NCBI GenBank assembly: GCA_949287365.1
Contig: CASEGC010000011.1
Location: 1 to 49,793, forward strand
DNA from: an uncultured Parabacteroides sp.
Lineage (GTDB): Bacteria > Bacteroidota > Bacteroidia > Bacteroidales > Tannerellaceae
Length of the DNA stretch: 49,793 nucleotides
Direction: 5' to 3'
Positions 6,198 through 14,353 of the stretch are shown piece by piece (within the stretch, counting starts at the first letter, position 1; each line of letters opens with the position of its first letter). The position numbers and the translations under genes were made by a program. The notes beneath the pieces were generated by a model that had not been told where the DNA came from, searched no databases, and was given only the letters and a program-made list of their open reading frames with translations.

Positions 6198-8078
6198 TCA
6201 TGCGCCGTCTCTCTCACGCGCACACGTACGTACGCGTGAGGCGAACATGTATTCACCCCGGGTGTCGCAGGTCAGTATCCCCTTCTCGCGCATGCGGCGC
6301 AGGTACGAGTCGAGGGTATTGACGGGTATCCCCCTCTTGGCGGCCTCCTCCACCGCCCGCTGGCGGGTGAACGTGAGAGGCAAGGCGTCGAACAACTCCT
6401 CTCTCGGGCTGCCTTGGCGGGCTTTCACCTCCACCTCGGGGAGATAGCCGAGGACGTGGCAGGAATGCCTGTACAGTGGCTCGATGAGCGAGAGGACGGC
6501 TTGGAAATCCCTGTCCGACACCTGTAGCTCCAGCTTGGGGACGATACCGTCATGGACGTTCTCGGCGGGAATCTCGGGCGAGGGGATAAGCCCCGGACAA
6601 CGCTCAAGGAGCGGCGATATGCCGGCGGGGAGGTCCGGAAGGCCGTCCGACGGCAACAAACGCTCCACGGCGCGTAGGAACGCTACGACACACACCATCC
6701 GGCAGGCGTTGATGGCGATGCGCGCCACGGCTCCTCGCATGGCGCCGTTCCCTGCGACGCTGGCGTGCCCGAAGAGGCGGGCGAAGTGTTGGTTGAAGAA
6801 AGACTGCTGCTCCTTCGTGAGACGCAACTGGACAAGGTGTACCGATTTCCTGAAGCCGTCCAGCAACTGTTTCCATTGCCGGCCCCAAAAGGCGAAACGG
6901 CGGTCCAAGTCCTCCTCGAAACGGTCGAATTGGTCTACCCATTCCTCGATGGGCGGCATGCAATAAAACAGCTGGCGAGAGAACAGTCCGTTCTCCGCCG
7001 AGGGGATGAGCGGTTTCACCTGCGCGGGCGTACCGCTCAGCAAGACGCTGAGGTAGGAACGTTCGCACTCCCGGTACTCGTGGTTGGTACGTCGGTTGAA
7101 GGCCAGGCGGTCGTGGTCGTGGCATTTGCGCAGGGTGTCGCTCCAGTTGCCGTAGTCGGTACCGATGGCGGCGCTGACGGTATCGGCCTCCGACTCGCAT
7201 ATCAACCCCACGCCCTCCGCGTCGATGAGGTTCTCCAGTACGCCCGTGCTCGAGTTGTTCCCCGATATGAGGAACATCTTGAGGCGCGGCATCTCTGGCT
7301 CCGGGATGCGGCTTCGCTCCTTCCCGAGCGAGTCCCATCGGCACTTCTCCATGCGGTAGGCCTTGTGGCGTTCCCGATAGTTCGCCATCATCTCCTCGTG
7401 GATAGGCTCGGCGAGGTGCCTCACCCAAGTCAACGCCCCTTTGCCCGACGCGGGCGGGGCGACCACGAAGGTCTGCAGGCAGGGCGAATAGTATTTGCGG
7501 CCATAGGAGACACGTACCCATTTGTTGAGCGTCGCGCCCAGCACGGTGATGGCGCCCAGCAACAAGATGTCCCGCTGGGCGGGCGAGTCGCCTAAGCCGA
7601 CCATCGAACAAAGGAAAGAGGGCCATTCGTGATGAGGGAAAACGGGAGGTAAGACCGGAGGTGTCGTTTCCGTCTCCCTCGCGCGCACGTGTGCGTGTGA
7701 GGAGGTATCGGATGGACGCAAGTTCGCAAGATTTTCCGATTCCTCACGCGGGGTCGCCTTTTCGTTCACGGAGAAGGTAGTGTCGGATAGACGCTTGTCG
7801 AGCCTCACGCCCGCGAGCCGTGCCCAATGGACGATGGAGCCGAACCCGTTCGCTCCCTTGCCGTTCCGCAGGGCATGGTCGTACAGCCGTTCCGCCTCGT
7901 CCTCGCGGTATTTTTCCGACAGGCGGCAAACGCGGTGGAAGAAGGGTCGTCCCGCTTCACCGAAATCGTTGGCCACGGCGAACGCCAAAGGCATATACTC
8001 TTGATAGGTGGGAGCCACGTTCGCTCCCTGCCGCTCGATGGCGGCGACCAGACTCTCAAGGTCTTGGATAGAACGCAT
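6198..8078 (-). CDS. DUF3987 protein with N-terminal PriCT-2-like domain (primase/helicase-like)
   Basis: A 626-residue cytoplasmic protein. Residues about 15-95 look like the primase C-terminal PriCT-2 domain (AFAVANDFGEAGRPFFHRVC). The main DUF3987 domain follows, with a P-loop-like segment APPASGKGALTWV near residue 210 and a conserved SGNNSSTGVLENL further on. A C-terminal winged-helix-like segment (RQRAVEEAAKRGIPVNTLDSYLRRM) precedes the end. Such proteins resemble the primase/ATPase part of mobile elements. In related genomes a VirE-N domain is often fused in front; here it is a separate gene 61 bp upstream on the same strand. The activity on capsule DNA or a replicon is unknown. The gene is strikingly G+C-rich and gives long chance frames on the opposite strand. 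Confidence 0.85.
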   Translation of the reverse strand: MRSIQDLESLVAAIERQGANVAPTYQEYMPLAFAVANDFGEAGRPFFHRVCRLSEKYREDEAERLYDHALRNGKGANGFGSIVHWARLAGVRLDKRLSDTTFSVNEKATPREESENLANLRPSDTSSHAHVRARETETTPPVLPPVFPHHEWPSFLCSMVGLGDSPAQRDILLLGAITVLGATLNKWVRVSYGRKYYSPCLQTFVVAPPASGKGALTWVRHLAEPIHEEMMANYRERHKAYRMEKCRWDSLGKERSRIPEPEMPRLKMFLISGNNSSTGVLENLIDAEGVGLICESEADTVSAAIGTDYGNWSDTLRKCHDHDRLAFNRRTNHEYRECERSYLSVLLSGTPAQVKPLIPSAENGLFSRQLFYCMPPIEEWVDQFDRFEEDLDRRFAFWGRQWKQLLDGFRKSVHLVQLRLTKEQQSFFNQHFARLFGHASVAGNGAMRGAVARIAINACRMVCVVAFLRAVERLLPSDGLPDLPAGISPLLERCPGLIPSPEIPAENVHDGIVPKLELQVSDRDFQAVLSLIEPLYRHSCHVLGYLPEVEVKARQGSPREELFDALPLTFTRQRAVEEAAKRGIPVNTLDSYLRRMREKGILTCDTRGEYMFASRVRTCARERDGA

Positions 8079-8139
8079 AGTTTTAAGTTTTTAAGTGTTA
8101 AATTTTGAATTATAAATCTTGAATTTTGAAATCTGAATT
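8079..8139. repeat. A+T-rich linker of repeated TTGAATT/TTTAAA words
   Basis: This linker between two reverse-strand genes is built of near-repeats of AATTTTGAATT and TTAAATT. Similar linkers occur at 4474-4503, 5050-5099, 5595-5630, 9212-9235 and 12478-12511. It contrasts sharply with the G+C-rich coding regions on either side. Confidence 0.55.
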
Positions 8140-8700
8140 TTAAAGGCGTATCAACGCTCCGGGGTCATGACAGAGGAAGCAGGCCCGCGACAAGTCGGCG
8201 TTGGAGGTGTCGGGCTTCAACCCATGCCGCCACGTGAGATATTCCCACGCGGAACGCGTCGCCTCGTCGAACGATTTCTCCAAGGAGTCTGTGAGAGAGA
8301 CGCGGTAAGGCAAGAAGAGCTTCACGCCGGTGCCACCGGGACTGACGAACGCCAAGTCGGGCGACAGCCGTTCGTCGGCGAAGAGGGTGTCGCGCCACTT
8401 TACCGCCTCTTCGGGGGAGGCGAGGTGGTCGATATCCACCACGAAGTCACCGGAGGGGACAAGCAGGCACTCCTCCTTCCGGTAAGAAAAGACACCGGCG
8501 GGAGTCACGTAAGGCAGCGAACATTGTTTCAGCCGCCGGAAACGCTTGGGGTCGTCCATCCCTTCGCGGACAAGCCGCGTACGCTCTCTCAACCACTCGC
8601 TGGTGGTGATAAAGGCGTGCAACCAACAGACATTGACTACGGCGTTCGGGATTTGGTTCCGGATGGGCGCGTTGAAAAAGGACATGATACATTCTTTCAT
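8140..8700 (-). CDS. VirE N-terminal domain protein (BT4734/BF3469 family)
   Basis: A 186-residue protein starting MKECIMSFFNAPIRNQIPN; the open frame upstream of 8700 overlaps the divergent gene and is not used. An internal Met five codons later is an alternative start. The body carries the VirE-N/BT4734 pattern: SFFNAPIRN, GVFSYRKEECLLVPSG, then the acidic FVVDIDHL and SPDLAFVSPGGTGVKLFLP, which recalls the catalytic fold of archaeo-eukaryotic primases. Its C-terminus (CFLCHDPGALIRL) matches the family end. It is probably the primase-like half of a two-gene unit with the DUF3987 protein, which follows after 61 bp. Its role within a polysaccharide locus is unknown. Confidence 0.85.
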   Translation of the reverse strand: MKECIMSFFNAPIRNQIPNAVVNVCWLHAFITTSEWLRERTRLVREGMDDPKRFRRLKQCSLPYVTPAGVFSYRKEECLLVPSGDFVVDIDHLASPEEAVKWRDTLFADERLSPDLAFVSPGGTGVKLFLPYRVSLTDSLEKSFDEATRSAWEYLTWRHGLKPDTSNADLSRACFLCHDPGALIRL

Positions 8701-8728
8701 AATTCTCAGGTTTTTAATATTTAACGGA

Positions 8729-9211
8729 ATGAAGGAACGAAAAAATAATGAGATAAACGCTACCGGTAAACCGCTGGTAAACGAATGGTACATCGCAGGT
8801 ACAAAAAACGACAATCTTTTGGCCGAGCAATATGCGTTAGGCGGGGTCACGTGCGTGTTCAACATACATGGAGGGAACGTGCAAGTCTTGCCCAACGCCT
8901 CCTCCGCGGTGCAGTATATTTACGAGGAAAACACGCATGTGGAGGCTGACTCGTTGGCTCCCTACATCCACGATGAGCGGGAACGTCGGAACTACGCACG
9001 GCGCATCGCCCAAAGCCCCGACGTGACGACCCTTTGCCAAACCGTATTGAGCGATATGTTCAACGACGTGTTGGCGGACTTCACGGCGCCGCATCAACTG
9101 GTCAAGAGCAAGGAGTTCATCCATGCGATCATACCCTTGCTCACCTTCGACATGGGCAAGAGCGAGCACAACCTGCGCCATGCCATCCGTAAATATGTGT
9201 TGGGAGAATAA
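8729..9211 (+). CDS. Hypothetical protein (160 aa) directly upstream of the export genes
   Basis: A soluble 160-residue protein that I do not recognise. ATG 8729 gives MKERKNNEINATGKP; an upstream frame extends to 8546 but overlaps the VirE-N gene. It has a mixed N-terminal half (WYIAGTKNDNLLAEQYALGG, then VFNIHGGNVQVLP) and a helical C-terminal half with regularly spaced basic residues ending RHAIRKYVLGE. There is no signal peptide, membrane segment or Cys pattern. It lies only 24 bp before the Wza-like gene on the same strand and 28 bp from the divergent VirE-N gene, so it is probably the first gene of the export transcript, or a regulator shared by cassette and capsule. Confidence 0.75.
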   Translation: MKERKNNEINATGKPLVNEWYIAGTKNDNLLAEQYALGGVTCVFNIHGGNVQVLPNASSAVQYIYEENTHVEADSLAPYIHDERERRNYARRIAQSPDVTTLCQTVLSDMFNDVLADFTAPHQLVKSKEFIHAIIPLLTFDMGKSEHNLRHAIRKYVLGE

Positions 9212-9235
9212 ATTCAATTCAAATTTCAAATATCG

Positions 9236-10057
9236 ATGAAACCTATCCGAACCCTTTTGTCCCTTTGTATGGTAGGGATAACCCTTATTTTGATGAGTTC
9301 TTGCTCTTCCAGCCGGAGAATCACCTATTTTCAGGATTTACGTCCCGGCGAAAGCGAGCAGGCTTTGGCGGTGCCTCTTGAGATTAAGATTCGCCCGGAA
9401 GACAAGATATCCATTCTCGTGAATAGTCGCGACCCGCTGCTGACCGATTTGTTTAACCTGCCTATCGTATCACGGCAAATCGGGCTCGCCACACGCTCCG
9501 GAGGCGTGTCCGGCAGCAATCAGAGCTTGTCCGGCTATACGGTCGACACGCAAGGATACATCGACTTCCCCGTGCTGGGGAAAATCCAGGTGGCGGGCAT
9601 GAAACGGGAGGAGCTGGCCGCTTACCTCAAGAAAGAGCTGATTAGCAAGAACCTCGTGAAAGACCCGGTCGTCACCGTGGAGTTCCTGAACCTCTGCGTC
9701 TCCGTGCTGGGCGAGGTGAACAACCCCGGACGGTATAACATCGACCGCGACCGGATGACCCTGCTTGACGCGTTGAGCATGGCGGGCGACTTGACCATCT
9801 ACGGCAAGCGCGACAAGGTATTGGTGCTCCGCCAGGAAAACGGCGTACAGCGCGTGTATGGCCTCGACCTCACCTCCGCCAAGCAGATGTATTCCTCGCC
9901 CGCCTTCTGCCTTCAGCAGAACGACGTGGTCTACGTGGAGCCGAATACCGTGAAGGCGCGGCAATCCACGGTCAACGGCAACAACGTGCGCTCCACCTCG
10001 TTTTGGATTTCGCTCGCCTCCCTGCTGACTTCGGTAGCGATTCTCATATTCAATTAG
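9236..10057 (+). CDS. Polysaccharide export outer-membrane lipoprotein (Wza-like)
   Basis: A 273-residue lipoprotein forming the outer-membrane exit for capsule polysaccharide. The signal peptide ends in a lipobox (LMSSC, Cys at 23), then a Poly_export domain (about 35-150, including SVYIRPEDKIS-like KIRPEDKISILV and GYIDFPVLGKIQVAGM) and an SLBB domain (about 150-240, VSVLGEVNNPGRYNI). A hydrophobic C-terminal stretch (SFWISLASLLTSVAILIFN) is common in Bacteroidota members. It is shorter than E. coli Wza (about 380 residues), which has extra domains. It is followed after 25 bp by the Wzc-like kinase, the usual partner spanning the inner membrane and periplasm. The A+T-rich linker before its start is one of the repeated linkers of the locus. 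Confidence 0.92.
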   Translation: MKPIRTLLSLCMVGITLILMSSCSSSRRITYFQDLRPGESEQALAVPLEIKIRPEDKISILVNSRDPLLTDLFNLPIVSRQIGLATRSGGVSGSNQSLSGYTVDTQGYIDFPVLGKIQVAGMKREELAAYLKKELISKNLVKDPVVTVEFLNLCVSVLGEVNNPGRYNIDRDRMTLLDALSMAGDLTIYGKRDKVLVLRQENGVQRVYGLDLTSAKQMYSSPAFCLQQNDVVYVEPNTVKARQSTVNGNNVRSTSFWISLASLLTSVAILIFN

Positions 10058-10082
10058 TATAACTACTCAAACTCGCATCAAA

Positions 10083-12467
10083 GTGGCTATTCAAAACAAC
10101 TCAACAAGACCCGGACAGGCGGATGACTTCATCCGGATTCAAGACCTGTTTTATCTCTGTGTCAATAAATGGTATTGGTTCCTCCTGTCGCTCATGGTCG
10201 CCATCGGACTCGCTATTGTCTATATCTTGGTGACCCCTCCGGTCTATACCCGTTCGGCCTCCCTCTTGATAAAGGAGGACTCCAAAGGGCAATCGCTCTC
10301 CGGCGAGGTCAGCTCGTCGTTCTCCGACTTGGGACTGTTCCAGTCGAACACCAACGTCAACAACGAGCTGCTGTCGCTCCAGTCGCCGGCGGTCATGCTG
10401 GACGTGGTGAAACGATTGCGTCTGGACATCGACTATCAGGCGGACGGGCGTTTCTACCGGAAGGTGCTGTATGGGAAAGACCGTCCCGTGACGCTCTCTT
10501 TCGGCGATTTGCAGGACAACGACGCGGTGTCGTTCACGCTGGAACCTCAAAAAGACGGAAGCCTCGTCCTGTACGACTTCGTGAAGAACGGCGAGAAGGT
10601 AGCCTCGGAACAACGGCTCAAAGGCACGATAGGTAAAGCGATAGACACTCCCATAGGTGAGGTGCGTGTGGACGATAGTTCGTATGACCCGACGCGACCG
10701 TTCGAATATCCCATTTACATTACCCGCTCCAGCCTGTACGGAACGACGGACCGGTACGCCTCGAACCTCACGGTGGCGCTGAGCGACGAGAAGGCTACCG
10801 TAATCAACCTTTCCTTCAAGGATGTCTGCGTGCAACGGGCGGAGGATGTGTTGAACACGCTTATCGCCGTCTATAACGAGAATTGGGTGAAGGACAAGAA
10901 CCAGATAGCCGTCAGCACCTCGATGTTCATCAACGAGCGTCTGGGCGTGATAGAGGGCGAGCTGGGCAGCGTGGACGAGGATATCTCCTCTTACAAGAGC
11001 GAGCATCTCCTGCCCGACGTGCAAGCCGCGTCCAGCATGTATATGGAGCGGAGCAGCGAGACCAACGCCCGTATCCTCACGCTGAACACGCAGCTCTCCA
11101 TGGCGCGCTATATCCGCAATTACCTGACCAACACCGCCAGCTACAACCAGTTGCTGCCGGTCAACTCCGGACTGGAAAGCTCCGGTATCGAACGGCAGAT
11201 ATCCGAATATAACACGATGCAGTTGCAACGCAACAACCTCGTGGCGAATAGTAGCGAGCAAAACCCGTTGGTGGTAGACATGGACCAGACGCTCCAAAAC
11301 CTGCGCGGCGCGATTATCTCCTCCATCGACAACCTGATGACCACCCTGAACACGCAGATACGCAGCTTGCGGCATAGCGAGCAGCAGACGAACGCCCGCA
11401 TCGCGGAGAACCCCTCGCAAGCCAAATACCTGCTTTCCGTGGAGCGGCAACAGAAGGTGAAGGAGGCTCTTTACCTGTTCCTCTTGCAGAAACGCGAGGA
11501 GAACGAGTTGTCGCAAGCCTTCACCGCCTACAATACCCGTGTCATCACGCCTCCAAGCGGCAGTATGATACCCACCGCCCCGGTCAAGAAGAACATCCTG
11601 CTGGTGGCGTTGGCGTTGGGCTTGCTGATTCCCGTATCCCTGATTTTCCTGAAGGAGAACATGAACACGAAGGTACGCGGACGGAAGGACCTGGAAGGAC
11701 TTTCTATTCCCTTCGTGGGGGAGATACCTTGGGCTTTCCGGAAGAAACGGAAAAAGGTGGCGACGGACAAACGCCACGCTATCGTCATTCAAGAGAATAG
11801 CCGGAATGTCATCAACGAGGCGTTCCGCGTGATACGTACCAACTTGGAGTTCATGATGGGCAAGAGCGACAAGGCGAAAGTGATTATGCTCACCTCCGCC
11901 AATCCGGGTAGCGGAAAGACGTTTATCTCGGTCAACCTCGCCGCCAGTTTCGCCATCAAGGGGAAAAGGGTATTGGTTATCGACATGGACCTCCGTAAGG
12001 CGTCGCTGAGCGCTTACGCGGGCTCTCCGGGCGATGGCCTGTCCAATTATTTGGGGGAACAGGTGGATAACCCGGAGGAGATTATCGTGAGAGGGGTCGC
12101 CGACGAGCGTATGGATATTATCCCTGTAGGAATCATCCCGCCGAACCCGACCGAGCTGTTGTTCTCGGAAAGGTTGGAGCGGATGTTGGAGCTGTTCAAG
12201 GCGGATTACGATTATATCTTCCTCGACTGCCCGCCCGTGGAGGTCGTGGCGGACGCGGCGATTATCAACAAACTGGCGGACATGACCTTGTTCATCGTTC
12301 GTGCCGGATTGCTCGAAAGGGATATGCTTCCCGAGATAGAGAAACTTTACACGGAACATAAATATGGAAACATGTCCCTCATCCTGAATGGTACCGATGG
12401 CGGTAACGGTCGCTACGGCTATAAATATGGCTACAAGTACGGGTATCATTATGGCTATGGGAAATAA
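10083..12467 (+). CDS. Capsule polymerisation/export tyrosine autokinase (Wzc-like, BY-kinase)
   Basis: A 794-residue inner-membrane protein controlling capsule chain length and export. GTG 10083 is the start (MAIQNN). A Wzz domain begins with a membrane segment near residues 34-54; a long periplasmic coiled region with a GNVR-like end follows; the second membrane segment is near 505-525 (ILLVALALGLLIPVSLIFL). The cytoplasmic BY-kinase has Walker A SANPGSGKTF near 606, Walker A' VLVIDMDLRKAS near 630 and Walker B IFLDCPPV near 712. The last 19 residues are a tyrosine ladder with seven Tyr alternating with Gly/Lys, the autophosphorylation cluster. The PHP phosphatase downstream (45 bp) should reverse this. 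Expression presumably follows the export transcript beginning at or before 8729. Confidence 0.95.
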   Translation: MAIQNNSTRPGQADDFIRIQDLFYLCVNKWYWFLLSLMVAIGLAIVYILVTPPVYTRSASLLIKEDSKGQSLSGEVSSSFSDLGLFQSNTNVNNELLSLQSPAVMLDVVKRLRLDIDYQADGRFYRKVLYGKDRPVTLSFGDLQDNDAVSFTLEPQKDGSLVLYDFVKNGEKVASEQRLKGTIGKAIDTPIGEVRVDDSSYDPTRPFEYPIYITRSSLYGTTDRYASNLTVALSDEKATVINLSFKDVCVQRAEDVLNTLIAVYNENWVKDKNQIAVSTSMFINERLGVIEGELGSVDEDISSYKSEHLLPDVQAASSMYMERSSETNARILTLNTQLSMARYIRNYLTNTASYNQLLPVNSGLESSGIERQISEYNTMQLQRNNLVANSSEQNPLVVDMDQTLQNLRGAIISSIDNLMTTLNTQIRSLRHSEQQTNARIAENPSQAKYLLSVERQQKVKEALYLFLLQKREENELSQAFTAYNTRVITPPSGSMIPTAPVKKNILLVALALGLLIPVSLIFLKENMNTKVRGRKDLEGLSIPFVGEIPWAFRKKRKKVATDKRHAIVIQENSRNVINEAFRVIRTNLEFMMGKSDKAKVIMLTSANPGSGKTFISVNLAASFAIKGKRVLVIDMDLRKASLSAYAGSPGDGLSNYLGEQVDNPEEIIVRGVADERMDIIPVGIIPPNPTELLFSERLERMLELFKADYDYIFLDCPPVEVVADAAIINKLADMTLFIVRAGLLERDMLPEIEKLYTEHKYGNMSLILNGTDGGNGRYGYKYGYKYGYHYGYGK

Positions 12468-12511
12468 ATCGCGTCATTCATAATTCAAATTTTAAATCTG
12501 GATTTTGAGAT

Positions 12512-13222
12512 ATGTTCTTCTTCAAACGTTCCGTATCGCTGGTGGAGAGCGGTCTGTTCCGAGGGTTTACCGATTGGCATTGCCATCTGCTGCCCGGAGT
12601 GGACGATGGGGTGCGGACCTTGGAAGAGACGCTCCGTGTCCTCTCGCTCTACGAGACGCTGGGTGTCAAGGAGGTTTGGCTGACGCCGCACGTCATGGAG
12701 GATGTCCCTAACGAGGTATCCGACCTGAAGGCGCGTTTCGAGGAGCTACGTACGGCCTATAAAGGTCCTGTCACCCTATATCTCGCTTCGGAGAATATGC
12801 TCGATAACCTCTTTGAGGAACGGCTGGAGCGAAATGAGCTGTTGCCTTTGGGAAAGGCGGGCGATCATCTGCTGGTGGAGACCTCCTATTTCAATCCGCC
12901 GATGGACTTGTGCGGTATTCTCCGGCGTGTCCAGGCGAAAGGCTATCATCCCGTGTTGGCGCATCCCGAACGATATACCTACATGGAGCGGGAGGATTAC
13001 AAGCGGCTCAAAAGCGAGGGCGTGAAGTTCCAGCTGGACCTTTTCTCGCTCGCGGGCTATTACGGTACGGAGGCCCGGAAGAAAGCGGAATGGCTGTTGA
13101 AAGAACATTTGATGGACCTTTCAGGCACCGACACGCATAGCTTCCGGATGGTGGAGAGGGGTATTTCTTGTAGGCTTTTTTCTAATTCTATCCGAAAATT
13201 AATGTTTGAACATTCTATTTAA
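12512..13222 (+). CDS. PHP-type protein-tyrosine phosphatase (CpsB/YwqE family)
   Basis: A 236-residue metal-dependent phosphatase expected to dephosphorylate the tyrosine tail of the upstream kinase. The PHP metal-binding motifs are visible: DWHCHLLPGVDDG (21-33), TPHVMEDV near 60, LAHPERY near 149 and GTDTHS near 207. The start at ATG 12512 follows an A+T-rich linker. Base composition changes abruptly inside the last 70 bp of the gene: up to about 13145 codons are G/C-ending like the export genes, then they become A/T-rich (RLFSNSIRKLMFEHSI) like the glycosyltransferases that follow 6 bp later. This suggests a recombination joint between conserved export genes and a variable glycan block. 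Confidence 0.92.
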   Translation: MFFFKRSVSLVESGLFRGFTDWHCHLLPGVDDGVRTLEETLRVLSLYETLGVKEVWLTPHVMEDVPNEVSDLKARFEELRTAYKGPVTLYLASENMLDNLFEERLERNELLPLGKAGDHLLVETSYFNPPMDLCGILRRVQAKGYHPVLAHPERYTYMEREDYKRLKSEGVKFQLDLFSLAGYYGTEARKKAEWLLKEHLMDLSGTDTHSFRMVERGISCRLFSNSIRKLMFEHSI

Positions 13223-13228
13223 AATGAA

Positions 13229-14338
13229 ATGAAAAGAGTTTTGTTCGTGGCGACAGTCGTTAAAAAGCATATTATGGAATTCCATATTCCTTATCTAAAA
13301 ATGTTTAAGGAATCTGGATGGGAAACTTATGTGGCGGCAAAAAACGATTATGAGAATCCCGATGATTGCCGGATACCGTATTGTGATTATTATTTCGATA
13401 TACCATTTGAACGATTTCCTTTGAAATTCAATAATATACGTTCATGTCACTTATTAAAAAGAATCGTTGATGGCAATCAATTCGATATTATACACTGTCA
13501 TACGCCTGTGGGGGCCATGATAACGAGATTCGCGGGAGTATCCGCCCGGAAAAGGGGAACCTCCATCATTTATACGGCTCATGGATTCCATTTTTTCAAG
13601 GGAGCCCCGTTTTTAAATTGGCTCGTTTATTTCCCGGTTGAATGGCTGTGTTCTTTTATGACTGATATGCTCATCACGATAAACAAAGAAGATTTTGTTT
13701 TCGCTCAAAAACATTTGCATGCTAAAAATATCAAATATGTACCTGGAGTAGGTATTGACTTTTCTAAATTTAATATTCACCATATCAACGCTAAAGAGAT
13801 ACGAGAGAAATTTGGGATTCCTGATGATAAAATATGGGTGTTATCGGTTGGAGAGTTGATTCCTCGTAAGAATCATAAACGCTTGATTCAAGCGATCGCT
13901 GACATTCCTCAAATTTATTTGACAATCGCTGGAGAAGGAGTGTATAAGGAAGAATTAGAATCTGTTATCCATCATCTTAGCATAGGTGACCGAGTCAGGC
14001 TTCTTGGGTATCGGACTGATATTCCTGAATTGTGTGAGGCCGCGGATTTTTTCGCTTTTCCCTCATTACAGGAAGGACTCCCTGTCGCTTTAATGGAAGC
14101 CATGGCTTGTGGGAAAGCGGTCGTTTGCGGTCGGATCAGAGGAAATACGGACTTGATAGACTCCCAAGGAGGGATTTTATTTGACCCGAAAGATATAGAA
14201 GATATCAAGAACGCTCTTTTGACGATATCCTGTCAAGATCGTCAGCGAATGGGCGTACATAATGCCCAAATGGTAAAAAAGTTCGATATTGTCCGTATAA
14301 TGAAACAGATGAAGCGAATTTACGGGCTTGAGAAATAA
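13229..14338 (+). CDS. Glycosyltransferase family 4
   Basis: A 369-residue cytoplasmic or membrane-associated retaining glycosyltransferase with GT-B fold. The N-terminal acceptor domain begins KRVLFVATVVKKH and contains FDIIHCHTPVGA and the YTAHGFHFFKGAP loop, as in CapM/EpsD-like enzymes. The C-terminal nucleotide-sugar domain has VGELIPRKNHKRLIQA and the EX7E motif EGLPVALMEAMACG near residues 281-291. It is the first gene of the A+T-richer block and lies 6 bp after the phosphatase gene. Sugar specificity cannot be read from sequence; HGFHFFKGAP-type members often transfer N-acetylated sugars, but that is weak evidence. Confidence 0.9.
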   Translation: MKRVLFVATVVKKHIMEFHIPYLKMFKESGWETYVAAKNDYENPDDCRIPYCDYYFDIPFERFPLKFNNIRSCHLLKRIVDGNQFDIIHCHTPVGAMITRFAGVSARKRGTSIIYTAHGFHFFKGAPFLNWLVYFPVEWLCSFMTDMLITINKEDFVFAQKHLHAKNIKYVPGVGIDFSKFNIHHINAKEIREKFGIPDDKIWVLSVGELIPRKNHKRLIQAIADIPQIYLTIAGEGVYKEELESVIHHLSIGDRVRLLGYRTDIPELCEAADFFAFPSLQEGLPVALMEAMACGKAVVCGRIRGNTDLIDSQGGILFDPKDIEDIKNALLTISCQDRQRMGVHNAQMVKKFDIVRIMKQMKRIYGLEK

Positions 14339-14353
14339 AGTAGTATTTAAAAG

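Noticed and set aside
6604-7626. Long alternative frames on both strands within the DUF3987 gene
   Set aside because: The high G+C content of this gene leaves several frames open. Only the 626-residue frame shows family motifs.
1535-8700. Recombinase plus amidase, HU and primase-like genes considered as a prophage
   Set aside because: There are no capsid, terminase, portal, tail or phage repressor genes, and upxY and the sugar transferase lie in between. The recombinase is better tied to the invertible promoter.
10101-12449. A 782-codon open frame on the minus strand opposite the Wzc-like kinase gene
   Set aside because: The + strand protein has full Wzz and BY-kinase motifs. The antisense frame is a composition shadow of G+C-rich codons, with no recognisable domain.
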